DNA from: Rhodospirillaceae bacterium
GTDB taxonomy: Bacteria > Pseudomonadota > Alphaproteobacteria > CACIAM-22H2
Assembly: GCA_009694125.1 (NCBI GenBank)
Contig: SHVT01000011.1
Coordinates: 1 to 35,648 of the forward strand
Direction: 5' to 3'
Length of the DNA stretch: 35,648 nucleotides
Each line of letters starts with the position of its first letter. Position 1 is the first letter of the stretch. Shown piece after piece: positions 10,027 to 20,173 of the stretch. Position numbers and translations under genes: made by a program. The notes beneath the pieces are model-generated. The model saw only the letters and a list, made by a program, of their open reading frames with translations, ran no database searches and had not been told where the DNA came from.

Positions 10027-10775
10027 TGACACGCCGTTCCTTCTCGTTGTCGGTGGCGCTGGCGACATTGGTCCACACGGCGACGGGACCGGCCGCGGGC
10101 CAACCGCTGGTGGCGGATTTGTCGAGCCATCTGGTGGCGATCACCACGGGCTTTGCCGGCACGCAAGTCTTGTTGTTCGGCGCCATCGAGGAAGAGGGCG
10201 ACGTGGTCGTGCTCGTGCGGGGTCCGGGGACGGACACCGTCGTCAGGCGCAAAGGACGGTTTTGGGGCCTGTGGGTCAACCGCGCGGATGTGGCGTTCGC
10301 CGGGGTGCCGGCGTTCTACGCCGTGGCGAGCAGCCGGCCGCTCGATCAGGTCGCGCCGCCGACGGTGCGCGCGCGGTATCAGCTCGGCGTCGACCGCCTT
10401 CGTCTGTCGCCGGTGGACCCGGCCGCGGCGGGTGACATCGGCGCCTTCCGCGACGCCCTGATCCGGCAGAAACAGGAGAGCCGATTATTCGTGGCCGAAG
10501 TGGGCAAAGTCTCGTTCCTCGGCCAAAGGCTGTTCCGCACGCCGCTCGATTTCCCCAGCAACTTGCCCACCGGAGCCTATTCGGTCGAGGTTCTGCTTCT
10601 GCGTGGCGGGGAGGTTGTCGCGGCCCAGACGACCCCGTTGATCGTCAGCAAGGACGGGTTCAGCGCCGAGGTTTATGACTTCGCCCACGACCACGCCGCT
10701 TTTTATGGTTTGCTCGCCGTCGTTCTGGGTACGGTCGCGGGTTGGCTGGGCGGCGTTCTCTTCCGGCGGGCATGA
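10023..10775 (+). CDS. TIGR02186 / Alph_Pro_TM family membrane protein
   Basis: This is a 250-residue envelope protein of an alphaproteobacterial family of unknown function (TIGR02186, Pfam Alph_Pro_TM). An N-terminal signal peptide (MMTRRSFSLSVALATLV, cleavage near AAG-QP) precedes a beta-rich periplasmic domain. Family-like landmarks are LFGAIEEEGDVVVLVRGP, GLWVNRADVAFAGVPAFYAV and the late FPSNLPTGAYSVEVLLLRGG. A single C-terminal membrane helix (GLLAVVLGTVAGWLGGVLF) ends in RRA, giving a periplasmic domain anchored to the inner membrane. ATG 10023 overlaps the stop of the TauE gene, and its own stop overlaps a possible ATG for UspA. A role as periplasmic partner of the TauE permease is inference from this coupling and from their recurring association in the class. 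Confidence 0.85.
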   Translation: MMTRRSFSLSVALATLVHTATGPAAGQPLVADLSSHLVAITTGFAGTQVLLFGAIEEEGDVVVLVRGPGTDTVVRRKGRFWGLWVNRADVAFAGVPAFYAVASSRPLDQVAPPTVRARYQLGVDRLRLSPVDPAAAGDIGAFRDALIRQKQESRLFVAEVGKVSFLGQRLFRTPLDFPSNLPTGAYSVEVLLLRGGEVVAAQTTPLIVSKDGFSAEVYDFAHDHAAFYGLLAVVLGTVAGWLGGVLFRRA

Positions 10776-10786
10776 TCGGAGGCGGC

Positions 10787-11269
10787 ATGGTCGATCGTCC
10801 GAAACAAGCGCAGCGTGTGTTCCTGCTGGTCGTCGACGACAGTGAGGAGATGCGTATCGCGCTGCGTTATGCCTGCCGCCGCGCGAAATCGACGGGCGGG
10901 CGCATCGCGTTGCTGGATGTGACCGAGCCGGCCGACGACCAGCATTGGGCCGCGGTCGGCGATTTGATGCGCCAAGAGCGCCGGGCCGACGCCGAACGGC
11001 GCCTGCAGGACCTGTCGACAATCGTCCAGGAAATGACCGGCACGACGCCGGTCCTTTACGTTTGCGAGGGCTCGCTGCGCGATGAATTGCTCAAACTTCT
11101 GGACGAAGAACCGAGCATTTCGATTCTCGTGCTGGGCGCCGGAACCGGGCCGGCGGGACCGGGGCCGCTGGTCTCCGCTCTGGCCGGCAAGATGTCGGGC
11201 CGGCTGCGGGTGCCGCTGATGATCGTGCCGGGCTTGCTTTCGGCCGAGGACATCGAAATCTTCGCCTAA
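10787..11269 (+). CDS. Universal stress protein UspA family
   Basis: A single UspA domain of about 160 residues, cytoplasmic. It opens with RVFLLVVDDSEEMRIALRYA, the usual first strand and helix with the DxS motif. It ends with ILVLGAGTGPAGPGPLVSAL and VPLMIVPG, which corresponds to the last nucleotide-binding loop and strand of the fold. The spacing departs from the classical G-2x-G-9x-G(S/T) ATP motif, so ATP binding is uncertain. ATG 10787 was chosen because GGAGG lies at 10778-10782. ATG 10772 overlaps the preceding stop and would add five residues. The gene is the third of a coupled cassette with TIGR02186 and TauE genes and converges, with a 1-base gap, on the minus-strand gene that follows. 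Confidence 0.85.
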   Translation: MVDRPKQAQRVFLLVVDDSEEMRIALRYACRRAKSTGGRIALLDVTEPADDQHWAAVGDLMRQERRADAERRLQDLSTIVQEMTGTTPVLYVCEGSLRDELLKLLDEEPSISILVLGAGTGPAGPGPLVSALAGKMSGRLRVPLMIVPGLLSAEDIEIFA

Positions 11270-11270
11270 G

Positions 11271-11567
11271 TTATTGGTCGTTGGCGGTACGGCCGGGCCG
11301 CCCGAATCTTCTGGTCGGGGTCTGCGGTTTGGCCGCGGTTTGGGGAGCCGGCTTGGCCTGGGGCGTGGCGGCTTTCTTGGCCGCCGGCGGCTTTTGGGTT
11401 GCCGCCGGTGCCGCCGGTGCCGCCTTTGCGGGCGCCCGGGGGGCGCTCTGAACGGCCCACATCAATTCGTTCTTGGCTGGCTTGACCGGGGCCGCGGCAT
11501 CGGCCGAAAACACAATCGCCCCGGCTCCGGCGAAAGCGCAGATCAGCGCCTTGGTTACCTTACGCAT
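11271..11567 (-). CDS. Small exported Ala/Pro/Lys-rich protein, unknown function
   Basis: A 98-residue product with an N-terminal Sec signal (MRKVTKALICAFAGAGAIVF, cleavage probably after SADA or AAA). A low-complexity tail rich in Ala, Pro, Lys, Thr and Gln follows and ends in TPTRRFGRPGRTANDQ. There are no cysteines after the signal and no folded domain that I can name. The tail resembles histone-H1-like or TonB-linker composition, suggesting an extended periplasmic or cell-wall-associated segment; that is inference. The gene lies 29 bases downstream of tldD on the same strand, so it is probably co-transcribed with it. It ends tail-to-tail against the UspA gene. The real signal peptide argues against a chance frame. 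Confidence 0.65.
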   Translation of the reverse strand: MRKVTKALICAFAGAGAIVFSADAAAPVKPAKNELMWAVQSAPRAPAKAAPAAPAATQKPPAAKKAATPQAKPAPQTAAKPQTPTRRFGRPGRTANDQ

Positions 11568-11596
11568 CGTCGTTACCCCTTTTGTGCCCGAGATGG

Positions 11597-13030
11597 TCAG
11601 GCGCGCGTGCCGCCGACGGTCAGGCTTTCGAGCAGCATCGTGGGTTGCCCCACGCCGACGGGCACACCCTGTCCTTCCTTGCCGCAGGTACCCACGCCGA
11701 GGTCGAGCTTGAGATCGTTGCCCACCATCGTCACCTTGGTCAGGGCATCGGGGCCGTTGCCGATCAAAGTCGCGCCCTTCACCGCCTGCCCGACGCGGCC
11801 ATCCTCGATGAGATAAGCCTCGGAGGCCGAGAACACGAATTTCCCGGACGTGATGTCGACCTGCCCGCCCCCGAAATTAACCGCGTACAGCCCGCGTTTG
11901 ACCGAGCGGATGATTTCCTCAGGCTCGTGTTTACCGGGCAGCATATAGGTGTTGCGCATGCGCGGCAGCGGATGGTGGGCGAAGCTTTGGCGCCGACCGT
12001 TGCCGGTCGGCCGCACGCCCATCAGGCGGGCGTTCTGACGGTCCTGCATGAAACCGACGAGAATGCCGTCCTCGATCAGGGTCGTGCATTCGGTCGGCGT
12101 GCCCTCATCGTCGATGGACAACGAGCCGCGGCGGTCCTGCATGAGACCGTCATCAACGACGGTGACGCCGGGCGCAGCGATGCGTTTGCCCATAAGGCCG
12201 GCGAACGCCGAGGTTTTCTTGCGATTGAAATCGCCTTCCAGCCCGTGACCGATCGCTTCATGCAGCATGACGCCGGGCCAGCCGGGTCCCAGAACCACCG
12301 GCATTTCACCGGCTGGCGCCGGCACCGAGGACAGATTGACAAGCGCCTGGCGGAGCGCCGCATCCACCTGCCCCCGCCAATAGTCGGGCGCGAACATGCG
12401 TTCATAAGTGACGCGGCCGCCGGTGCCTTCGCTGCCCTGCTCCTGCCGGTCGCCTTCACCCGCGATAATCGATACGTTCAGCCGCACCAGCGGTCGCAGA
12501 TCGGCCGCGCGGTGCCCGTCGCCGCGCACGATCTGCACGGCCTGCCACTCGCCGGAAAGCGATGCCATCACTTGGCGCACGCGCGGATCCTTGCCGCGGG
12601 CATAGGCGTCGATGTCGGCCAGCAACTTGACCTTGGTCGCGAAATCGACGAGGCCGAGGGGGTTGGCATCGGTATACAACACGCGGTTGGTCCCGATGGG
12701 CGGGGCCGCCAGTTTGCCGCCCTTGCCCGTGCGCACCGCCTGCACGGTGGCGCTGGCGCGGCGTATCGCGGCTTCGGACAGGTCGGAGGCATGGGCGAAC
12801 CCAACGGTTTCGCCGGCAACGGCGCGCAATCCGAAACCCTGAGTCGTGTCGAAGCTGGCGCTTTTCAGGCGGCCGTCGTCAAAGGCGAAACTTTCGGACT
12901 GCCGATATTCCAGGAACAGCTCGCCGTCGTCGGTTCCGCGCAGGCTTTCGCCGACCAGGCCCTCGATGCGGCCACGGTCAAGCCCGGCCTGGGTAAAAAA
13001 CAGATCGTCGGTCGTTCTGAGGGCGCTCAT
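11597..13030 (-). CDS. tldD: Metalloprotease TldD
   Basis: TldD forms a heterodimeric zinc protease with TldE/PmbA that degrades unstructured peptides and matures some modified peptides. The 477-residue product has the TldD-type active site HEAIGHGLEGD, with zinc-binding His257 and His262 and catalytic Glu258. A late GTCGKEGQGVPVG supplies the Cys near residue 454 that serves as third ligand in the family. The N-terminus (TTDDLFFTQAGLD) and C-terminus (LLESLTVGGTRA) match complete homologues, so the gene is full length. An AAGGA ribosome site precedes ATG 13030. No tldE/pmbA is present in this window. The gene is divergent from the DUF3422 gene across about 126 bases, where I see no convincing promoter hexamers. 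Confidence 0.95.
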   Translation of the reverse strand: MSALRTTDDLFFTQAGLDRGRIEGLVGESLRGTDDGELFLEYRQSESFAFDDGRLKSASFDTTQGFGLRAVAGETVGFAHASDLSEAAIRRASATVQAVRTGKGGKLAAPPIGTNRVLYTDANPLGLVDFATKVKLLADIDAYARGKDPRVRQVMASLSGEWQAVQIVRGDGHRAADLRPLVRLNVSIIAGEGDRQEQGSEGTGGRVTYERMFAPDYWRGQVDAALRQALVNLSSVPAPAGEMPVVLGPGWPGVMLHEAIGHGLEGDFNRKKTSAFAGLMGKRIAAPGVTVVDDGLMQDRRGSLSIDDEGTPTECTTLIEDGILVGFMQDRQNARLMGVRPTGNGRRQSFAHHPLPRMRNTYMLPGKHEPEEIIRSVKRGLYAVNFGGGQVDITSGKFVFSASEAYLIEDGRVGQAVKGATLIGNGPDALTKVTMVGNDLKLDLGVGTCGKEGQGVPVGVGQPTMLLESLTVGGTRA

Positions 13031-13156
13031 GGTCGAATCCTTTCCCGCTCGCGGGTTCCGCTTGGTGGGGTGGCGGTTGATTACGCTTTAGGATAATCCT
13101 TCGGCGGCCGGAATGCAGCCGGCTATCGTTCAACTTCCTCTTACCCGGCGCATCCC

Positions 13157-14380
13157 TTGACCCATTGGCGGGATCATCCCCTTCGGCAGTCCTTGACCGA
13201 CGAGGTCCATGCCCGGCCGGCCTCCGCACTGGCACCGCCCGAGCGGGTTTCGCACATCGCCATGGTTTCCGGCGAGGAGGGTGCCGCCGCCGACCGGACC
13301 CATCTCGCCGTCTTGTGCCGGCGTTTCGGCGTTGCCGAGCCGCCCGTGGGCGCCAACCACTTTTTTCAGGATTTCGGCGATTTTCGGATGAAATGGGAAC
13401 GCCATGCCGAATTCTGCACTTATACGTTCTTTCGGCGCGGTCCGTTTTCCGATCCGTTCGCCGAACCGGCCATTGCCTGCGCGCCCGCCGATTGGTTGGA
13501 AGCTCTGCCCGGCAGCCGGCTGGTGGCGATAAACGCCGCCTTCATGAAGGGCCAATCCAGCGTCCCTGCCCCCGACGAAGTCGGAATCTGGTTCGAACCC
13601 GAATTTTTGGCCGGCAGCCAGCCAGCCGATGGCCTGGCCGAGGTTTGGACCGATTTCCGGATTCATCAGGATGGCTTCGGCCATGTCCTGGTCCGCGACC
13701 GCGGTTTGCGTCCACGCCAGGCGGGACGGCTGGCGCAGCGGCTGTTGGAGATCGAAACTTACCGGATGATGGCGTTGCTTGCGCTGCCCTTGGCGCGGGA
13801 AGCCGGTCCGAGAGTTACCGCGGTCGAGCAGGCGCTGGCGGACATCACGGAATCTCTGGCTCGAATCCAGAGCCTTGCCGACGAGCAGTCGTTGCTGGTT
13901 CGGTTGGCGACGCTGGCCGCCGAACTCGAGCGCTTTGTCGCCGCCAACGGTTATCGTTTCGATGCCGCCCAAGCCTATTTTGGCCTGGTCGAGCGGCGCA
14001 TCGTGGAATTGCGCGAGCGGCGCACCGAGGGCGTACAGACAATCGGCGAATTCATGGAACGCCGGCTGGTGCCCGCGATGCGCACCTGCAAGGCCGTCGC
14101 CGAACGGCAGGAGGCCGCGGCCGACCGCTTGGCGCGCGCGTTGACCTTGTTGCGTACGCGCGTCGAGATCGGCGTCGAGGCGCAGAGCCGCGATCTGCTT
14201 CAATCCATGGATCGCCGGGCGCGGCAACAATTGCGGCTGCAGCAGACGGTTGAGGGGCTATCGGCGGCGGCAATCAGCTACTATGTGGTCGGACTTGTTG
14301 CTCACGCAATCAACGGCATGGCCTCCTTTGGCGTTCACATCGACCCCGAATTCGGAACCGCTATCGCGATCCGTTCGTGA
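13157..14380 (+). CDS. DUF3422 family membrane-anchored protein (C-terminal frameshift likely)
   Basis: The 407-residue product matches the DUF3422 family: an N-terminal RDHPLRQSLTDEVHARP, a central FVRD-less soluble domain with EFCTYTFFRRGPF, a coiled-coil-like middle (about residues 215-370) and a C-terminal membrane region starting QTVEGLSAAAISYY. Family members usually end with two membrane segments and a basic tail. Here the frame stops early after GTAIAIRS. If one C is restored at 14371-14372, the next frame continues FVIAGVWIGLRRRRLDLD to a TGA at 14442, which is exactly the missing second helix and basic tail. The true gene therefore probably spans 13157-14442. The start is TTG 13157, chosen because MTHWRDHPLR aligns with the family start; no strong ribosome site is visible. 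Function is unknown. Confidence 0.85.
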   Translation: MTHWRDHPLRQSLTDEVHARPASALAPPERVSHIAMVSGEEGAAADRTHLAVLCRRFGVAEPPVGANHFFQDFGDFRMKWERHAEFCTYTFFRRGPFSDPFAEPAIACAPADWLEALPGSRLVAINAAFMKGQSSVPAPDEVGIWFEPEFLAGSQPADGLAEVWTDFRIHQDGFGHVLVRDRGLRPRQAGRLAQRLLEIETYRMMALLALPLAREAGPRVTAVEQALADITESLARIQSLADEQSLLVRLATLAAELERFVAANGYRFDAAQAYFGLVERRIVELRERRTEGVQTIGEFMERRLVPAMRTCKAVAERQEAAADRLARALTLLRTRVEIGVEAQSRDLLQSMDRRARQQLRLQQTVEGLSAAAISYYVVGLVAHAINGMASFGVHIDPEFGTAIAIRS

Positions 14381-14507
14381 TTGCGGGTGTATGGATTGGC
14401 CTCAGGCGGCGCCGGCTCGATCTTGATCGGCAGCCCACCTGACGCCGGCGCACGGCAGCTCGCGACGATTCGCCGCAGCCGGCCGCAAGTCGGGATCGTC
14501 AACATGG

Positions 14508-14588
14508 TTGAGCCACACCCAACAGGTAGTGTATTTTCACAAGGGGCTGTTGCGCTGCGGGGGAAAGTCGAAGCGATTACGGCCGTAA
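14508..14588 (+). promoter_or_regulatory. Candidate promoter and palindrome upstream of coxB
   Basis: A weak sigma70-like pair lies in the longest intergenic region: TTGAGC at 14508-14513, an 18-base spacer and TATTTT at 14532-14537. This would start transcription near 14544. Downstream, TTACGGCCGTAA at 14577-14588 is a perfect 12-base palindrome, positioned as an operator or leader element about 73 bases before the coxB start. Each hexamer matches consensus at four of six positions. This is a prediction from pattern only. Confidence 0.35.
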
Positions 14589-14661
14589 CGGCCGCGGGGC
14601 GCTTCCCGACCCGCCGCGGAACATTCGGGATTTCAACGACAACCAGGGACGGACGAGAGAC

Positions 14662-17130
<2,469 letters not shown>

Positions 17131-17131
<1 letters not shown>

Positions 17132-17146
17132 CCCGGCGCGCCGGGT
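17131..17146 (+). repeat. Perfect 16-base palindrome between coxA and ctaB
   Basis: ACCCGGCGCGCCGGGT begins at the last base of the coxA stop codon and ends 17 bases before the ctaB start. In RNA it folds as a 6-bp GC stem with a CGCG loop. There is no T-run after it, so an intercistronic mRNA-stabilising or attenuating hairpin that lowers ctaB relative to coxA is more likely than a full terminator. Confidence 0.5.
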
Positions 17147-17163
17147 CTTAGGACGGCACGGCG

Positions 17164-18090
17164 ATGGCGGTGCTCAAATCCTCGGTTGAGGCAGGCACCG
17201 CCGACGCGGAGGCCGGGGAAGCCAGCGTCGGCGATTATGTCGCCCTGCTCAAGCCGCGGGTGATGTCGCTGGTGGTGTTCACGGGTGTGGCCGGTATGAT
17301 CGCCGCGCCCGGCGCCATTCATCCGCTGCTGGCCGTCGTCGCCATTCTGTGCATCGCCGTGGCCGCGGGCGCTTCCGGCGCAATCAACATGTGGTACGAC
17401 CGGGATATTGACGCGTTGATGCAACGAACCCGCGAACGCCCGATTCCGGCGGGGCGCATGCAGCCCGGCGACGCGCTCGGTTTTGGCATCGTGCTGGCGG
17501 TCGCCGCGGTTGCGGTCATGGGCTTGGCGGTCAACCACGTTGCCGCGGCGCTGCTGGCCCTGTCGGTGCTGTTCTATGTTTTCGTCTACACGATGTGGCT
17601 GAAGCGGCGCACGCCGCAGAACATCGTGATCGGCGGCGCCGCGGGCGCCTTTCCGCCGGTTATCGGTTGGGCGGCGGTTTCCGGCGATGTTACTTTGGTG
17701 CCGCTGGCGCTGTTCGCCATCATCTTCATGTGGACGCCGCCGCATTTCTGGGCGTTGGCGCTCTACCGGGCCGACGACTACAGCCGGGCCGGAATCCCGA
17801 TGCTGCCGGTCGTCGCCGGCGTCAAGGAGACCAAGCGTCAGATCGTCCTTTATACGCTGCTGCTGCTGCCCCTTTCCCTGACGCCGGCTTTCCTTGGCGC
17901 GGCCGGATGGGTCTACGCAAGCGGCGCCGTCGTCCTCGGGACCTTTTTCCTGATCGGCGCTTGGCGCGTTTGGTGGGATGAAACCGATGCGTCGGCCCGC
18001 CGGTTGTTCGGGTATTCAATCCTCTATTTGTTCGTATTGTTCGCTCTTCTGATGGTCGATCACGCTCCGGCGTCCGGCTTGCTCGGGTAG
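17164..18090 (+). CDS. ctaB: Protoheme IX farnesyltransferase (heme O synthase)
   Basis: CtaB/CyoE adds a farnesyl group to heme b to make heme O, the precursor of the heme A used by the neighbouring oxidase. The 308-residue UbiA-family membrane enzyme has the first Asp-rich motif N-x3-D-x3-D at Asn75, Asp79 and Asp83 (NMWYDRDID). The family-specific YTMWLKRRTPQNIVIGG follows around residues 141-157. The second acidic motif appears as YRADDYSRAGIPML. About nine hydrophobic helices are visible. The position between coxA and ctaG is the standard alphaproteobacterial arrangement. No heme A synthase (ctaA) is in the window. Confidence 0.97.
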   Translation: MAVLKSSVEAGTADAEAGEASVGDYVALLKPRVMSLVVFTGVAGMIAAPGAIHPLLAVVAILCIAVAAGASGAINMWYDRDIDALMQRTRERPIPAGRMQPGDALGFGIVLAVAAVAVMGLAVNHVAAALLALSVLFYVFVYTMWLKRRTPQNIVIGGAAGAFPPVIGWAAVSGDVTLVPLALFAIIFMWTPPHFWALALYRADDYSRAGIPMLPVVAGVKETKRQIVLYTLLLLPLSLTPAFLGAAGWVYASGAVVLGTFFLIGAWRVWWDETDASARRLFGYSILYLFVLFALLMVDHAPASGLLG

Positions 18091-18100
18091 ACGGTCGCAG

Positions 18101-18238
18101 ATGACAGTCGAGACCGATTTAATGAACCTGAAACAACAAAAACGGCTGCGCGCGAAAAACACGGCGCTGGCCCTTGTCCTGGCCGGGTTGGTTTTTCTGT
18201 TCTATGCGATCACGGTCGTGCGGATGGGCGGACAATGA
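18101..18238 (+). CDS. coxF: Small single-helix CoxF-like oxidase assembly protein
   Basis: A 45-residue gene between ctaB and ctaG. It starts MTVETDLMNLKQQKRLRAKN, a charged amphipathic segment, and continues with one hydrophobic helix (TALALVLAGLVFLFYAITVV) ending RMGGQ. The topology is inside basic N-terminus, one inner-membrane helix. Its stop overlaps the ctaG start as ATGA, so it is translationally coupled to the copper chaperone. Position, size and sequence style agree with the small CoxF proteins annotated at this spot in rhizobial and related cox loci. The precise role is not established. ATG 18122 is an alternative start. Confidence 0.7.
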   Translation: MTVETDLMNLKQQKRLRAKNTALALVLAGLVFLFYAITVVRMGGQ

Positions 18239-18891
18239 CCAAGAACGTGGCCCGCGGCGGCTCATCCCTCGGCCGCCGCAAGGCGGTGACGGCGTGGTCG
18301 TCGGCCGCGCTGGTTGCCGGCATGATCGGCCTAAGTTTTGCCGCGGTTCCGCTTTATCGGTGGTTCTGCCTGGCGACCGGTTGGGACGGCACGCCGGGAC
18401 GCGCGGTCGCCGCGCCCGGAGCCGTCGGCGACCGTGTTTTCACCGTCCGGTTCGACGGCGACGTGTTCCCCGGCCTGCCCTGGACATTCGGGCCCGAAAA
18501 ACGCCAGATCCGCGTGCAGGTCGGCCAGGAGACTCTCGCCTTCTTTCGCGCCCAAAACGATGCCGCAATCGCGATCACGGGTTCGGCTACCTTTAACGTG
18601 ACGCCCGAACAGGCCGGCCGTTACGTCAGCAAGATCGCATGTTTCTGTTTCAGCGAACAAAGGCTGGAGCCGGGTCAGGTTGTGGACATGCCGGTATCGT
18701 TCTTCATCGATCCCGACATTGCCGCCGACAAGGATTTGAAGAACCTCGACGCCGTGACGTTGCACTACACGTTTTTCCGCGCCAAAAGTGACAGCGGCAC
18801 GGCGACGGGCGCGCTCGATTTGTCGCGTTATGCACTATCTTCGACAGCTAGCGAAACGACGTCAGGGCCGCTGACGGCCGCAAGGGAATAA
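18235..18891 (+). CDS. ctaG: Cytochrome c oxidase copper-insertion protein CtaG/Cox11
   Basis: Cox11/CtaG delivers copper to the CuB site of subunit I from the periplasmic face of the membrane. The 218-residue protein has one N-terminal helix (about residues 20-40), the conserved VPLYRWFCLATGW with Cys45, and the copper-binding CFCF pair at Cys136 and Cys138. The Ig-like domain includes NVTPEQAGRYVSKIACFCF and PVSFFIDPDI, both family hallmarks. Translation is coupled to the upstream small gene through ATGA. coxC begins 14 bases after its stop. All metal residues are intact, so it should be functional. Confidence 0.97.
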   Translation: MTKNVARGGSSLGRRKAVTAWSSAALVAGMIGLSFAAVPLYRWFCLATGWDGTPGRAVAAPGAVGDRVFTVRFDGDVFPGLPWTFGPEKRQIRVQVGQETLAFFRAQNDAAIAITGSATFNVTPEQAGRYVSKIACFCFSEQRLEPGQVVDMPVSFFIDPDIAADKDLKNLDAVTLHYTFFRAKSDSGTATGALDLSRYALSSTASETTSGPLTAARE

Positions 18892-18905
18892 GGGGAGATT
18901 TCGAC

Positions 18906-19727
18906 ATGGCCGACGCACACGCCACCGCACGCAAACATCCCTATCATCTGGTCGACCCCAGCCCGTGGCCAATCATCGGTGCTATCGCGGCCCTGATTTT
19001 GGCCGTGGGCGCCATCATGTACATGCACGACAGCGGCGGCTGGGTGATGACCATCGGCTTCATCGGCGTCGGGTACACGATGTGGGGCTGGTGGCGCGAT
19101 GTGGTCAAGGAGGCCGCGTTTGAAGGGCATCACACACCGGTGGTGCAGCTCGGCCTCCGTTATGGCATGGCCTTGTTCATCGCCTCGGAGGTGATGTTCT
19201 TTGCCGCCTTCTTCTGGGCCTTTTTTAATGCGTCCCTGTTCCCGACCGAGGCGACGGGCAATCAATGGCCGCCGCAGGGCGTCTCCGTCTTCAACGCATG
19301 GGACATCCCTTTTCTCAATACCCTTATCCTTCTGACCTCGGGCGCGACCGTCACCGCCGCGCATCATTACATCTTAGAGGGTGACCGCGAACGCACCGTG
19401 TTGTGGCTTGGCCTGACCATTCTTCTCGGCCTCTCCTTCACGGGTTTTCAGGCCTATGAGTACATCCATGCGCCGTTCAACTTCAAAGACGGGATCTATC
19501 CCACGACCTTCTTCATGGCGACCGGCTTCCATGGATTCCACGTCATCGTCGGGACAACTTTCCTGATCGTCTGTTTCTTCCGCGCCCAAGCCGGGCATTT
19601 CAAGCCGGACCATCATTTCGGTTTCGAGGCGGCGGCCTGGTATTGGCACTTCGTCGACGTAGTGTGGGTGTTCCTGTTTAGCTGCGTTTATTGGTGGGGT
19701 GCCGGCAACGCCCCGGTGCATCAATAA
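18906..19727 (+). CDS. coxC: Cytochrome c oxidase subunit III
   Basis: Subunit III is a seven-helix, cofactor-free subunit that stabilises the aa3 oxidase and protects its proton uptake. The 273-residue product opens with KHPYHLVDPSPWPI, the family start. It contains GMALFIASEVMFFAAFFWAF with the conserved Glu in helix 3, then GFHGFHVIVGT and HFGFEAAAWYWHFVDVVW near the end. Length and motifs are complete. An AGGGGAG ribosome site precedes ATG 18906. It closes the structural part of the operon and is followed after 21 bases by the DUF983 gene, as in many alphaproteobacteria. Confidence 0.97.
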   Translation: MADAHATARKHPYHLVDPSPWPIIGAIAALILAVGAIMYMHDSGGWVMTIGFIGVGYTMWGWWRDVVKEAAFEGHHTPVVQLGLRYGMALFIASEVMFFAAFFWAFFNASLFPTEATGNQWPPQGVSVFNAWDIPFLNTLILLTSGATVTAAHHYILEGDRERTVLWLGLTILLGLSFTGFQAYEYIHAPFNFKDGIYPTTFFMATGFHGFHVIVGTTFLIVCFFRAQAGHFKPDHHFGFEAAAWYWHFVDVVWVFLFSCVYWWGAGNAPVHQ

Positions 19728-19748
19728 GGTGGTCGGCATCATTCGCGC

Positions 19749-20118
19749 GTGATCGAGCCACCCTTTCCGCATATCGGGGCACTGAATGCAGGGTTCCTGT
19801 GTCGGTGCCCCCGCTGCGGGAAGCGGCGGCTGTTTGCCGGCTTTGACCGTCGTGGAGCATTGTGATGCCTGCGGCCTCGATTTGAAGGCCGCCGATAGCG
19901 GCGACGGGCCGGCGGTTTTCATTATCCTGATTCTTGGTTTCATCATCGTCGGAATGGCGCTGGTCATCGAAGTCCGCTATCAGCCGGCGATGTGGATTCA
20001 CGCAATGATCTGGCCGCCGCTCATCATCGGCGGGGCGCTTGGGATGTTGCGGCCGTTCAAGGCAACGATGATCGCGCTGCAGTACAAACATCGACGAGAC
20101 GACTACACCCCGCGGTGA
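19749..20118 (+). CDS. DUF983 family zinc-ribbon membrane protein, frameshifted near its N-terminus
   Basis: DUF983 proteins are small membrane proteins found beside cox genes in alphaproteobacteria; function unknown. The intact part, from about 19843, reads LTVVEHCDACGLDL followed by GDGPAVFIILILGFIIVG and a second hydrophobic segment near residues 68-86 of the 110-residue frame. In that frame the N-terminus (start 19786) lacks the first half of the family's zinc ribbon. In the +2 frame, from GTG 19749, the expected sequence is present: PPFPHIGALNAGF then CRCPRCGKRRLFAGF. The two frames meet at TTTG, 19842-19845, where two extra bases (or one fewer) restore GF-LT. The true gene therefore spans 19749-20118 with a frameshift. 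The joined protein would carry both CxxC pairs. Confidence 0.75.
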
Positions 20119-20173
20119 TCGCGTCATGCAGCCTCGCGCCCATGGCGCCGTTCGTCACTGATATGATGCGAAA

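Noticed and set aside
8083-10068. Long minus-strand open frame of 661 codons
   Set aside because: It lies opposite trpS and the TauE gene, has Gln/Arg/His-rich shadow composition and contains no recognisable domain; it is a product of high GC.
11582-13096. 504-codon plus-strand frame opposite tldD
   Set aside because: This is the antisense shadow of tldD; the minus strand carries the HEAIGH active site and full family alignment.
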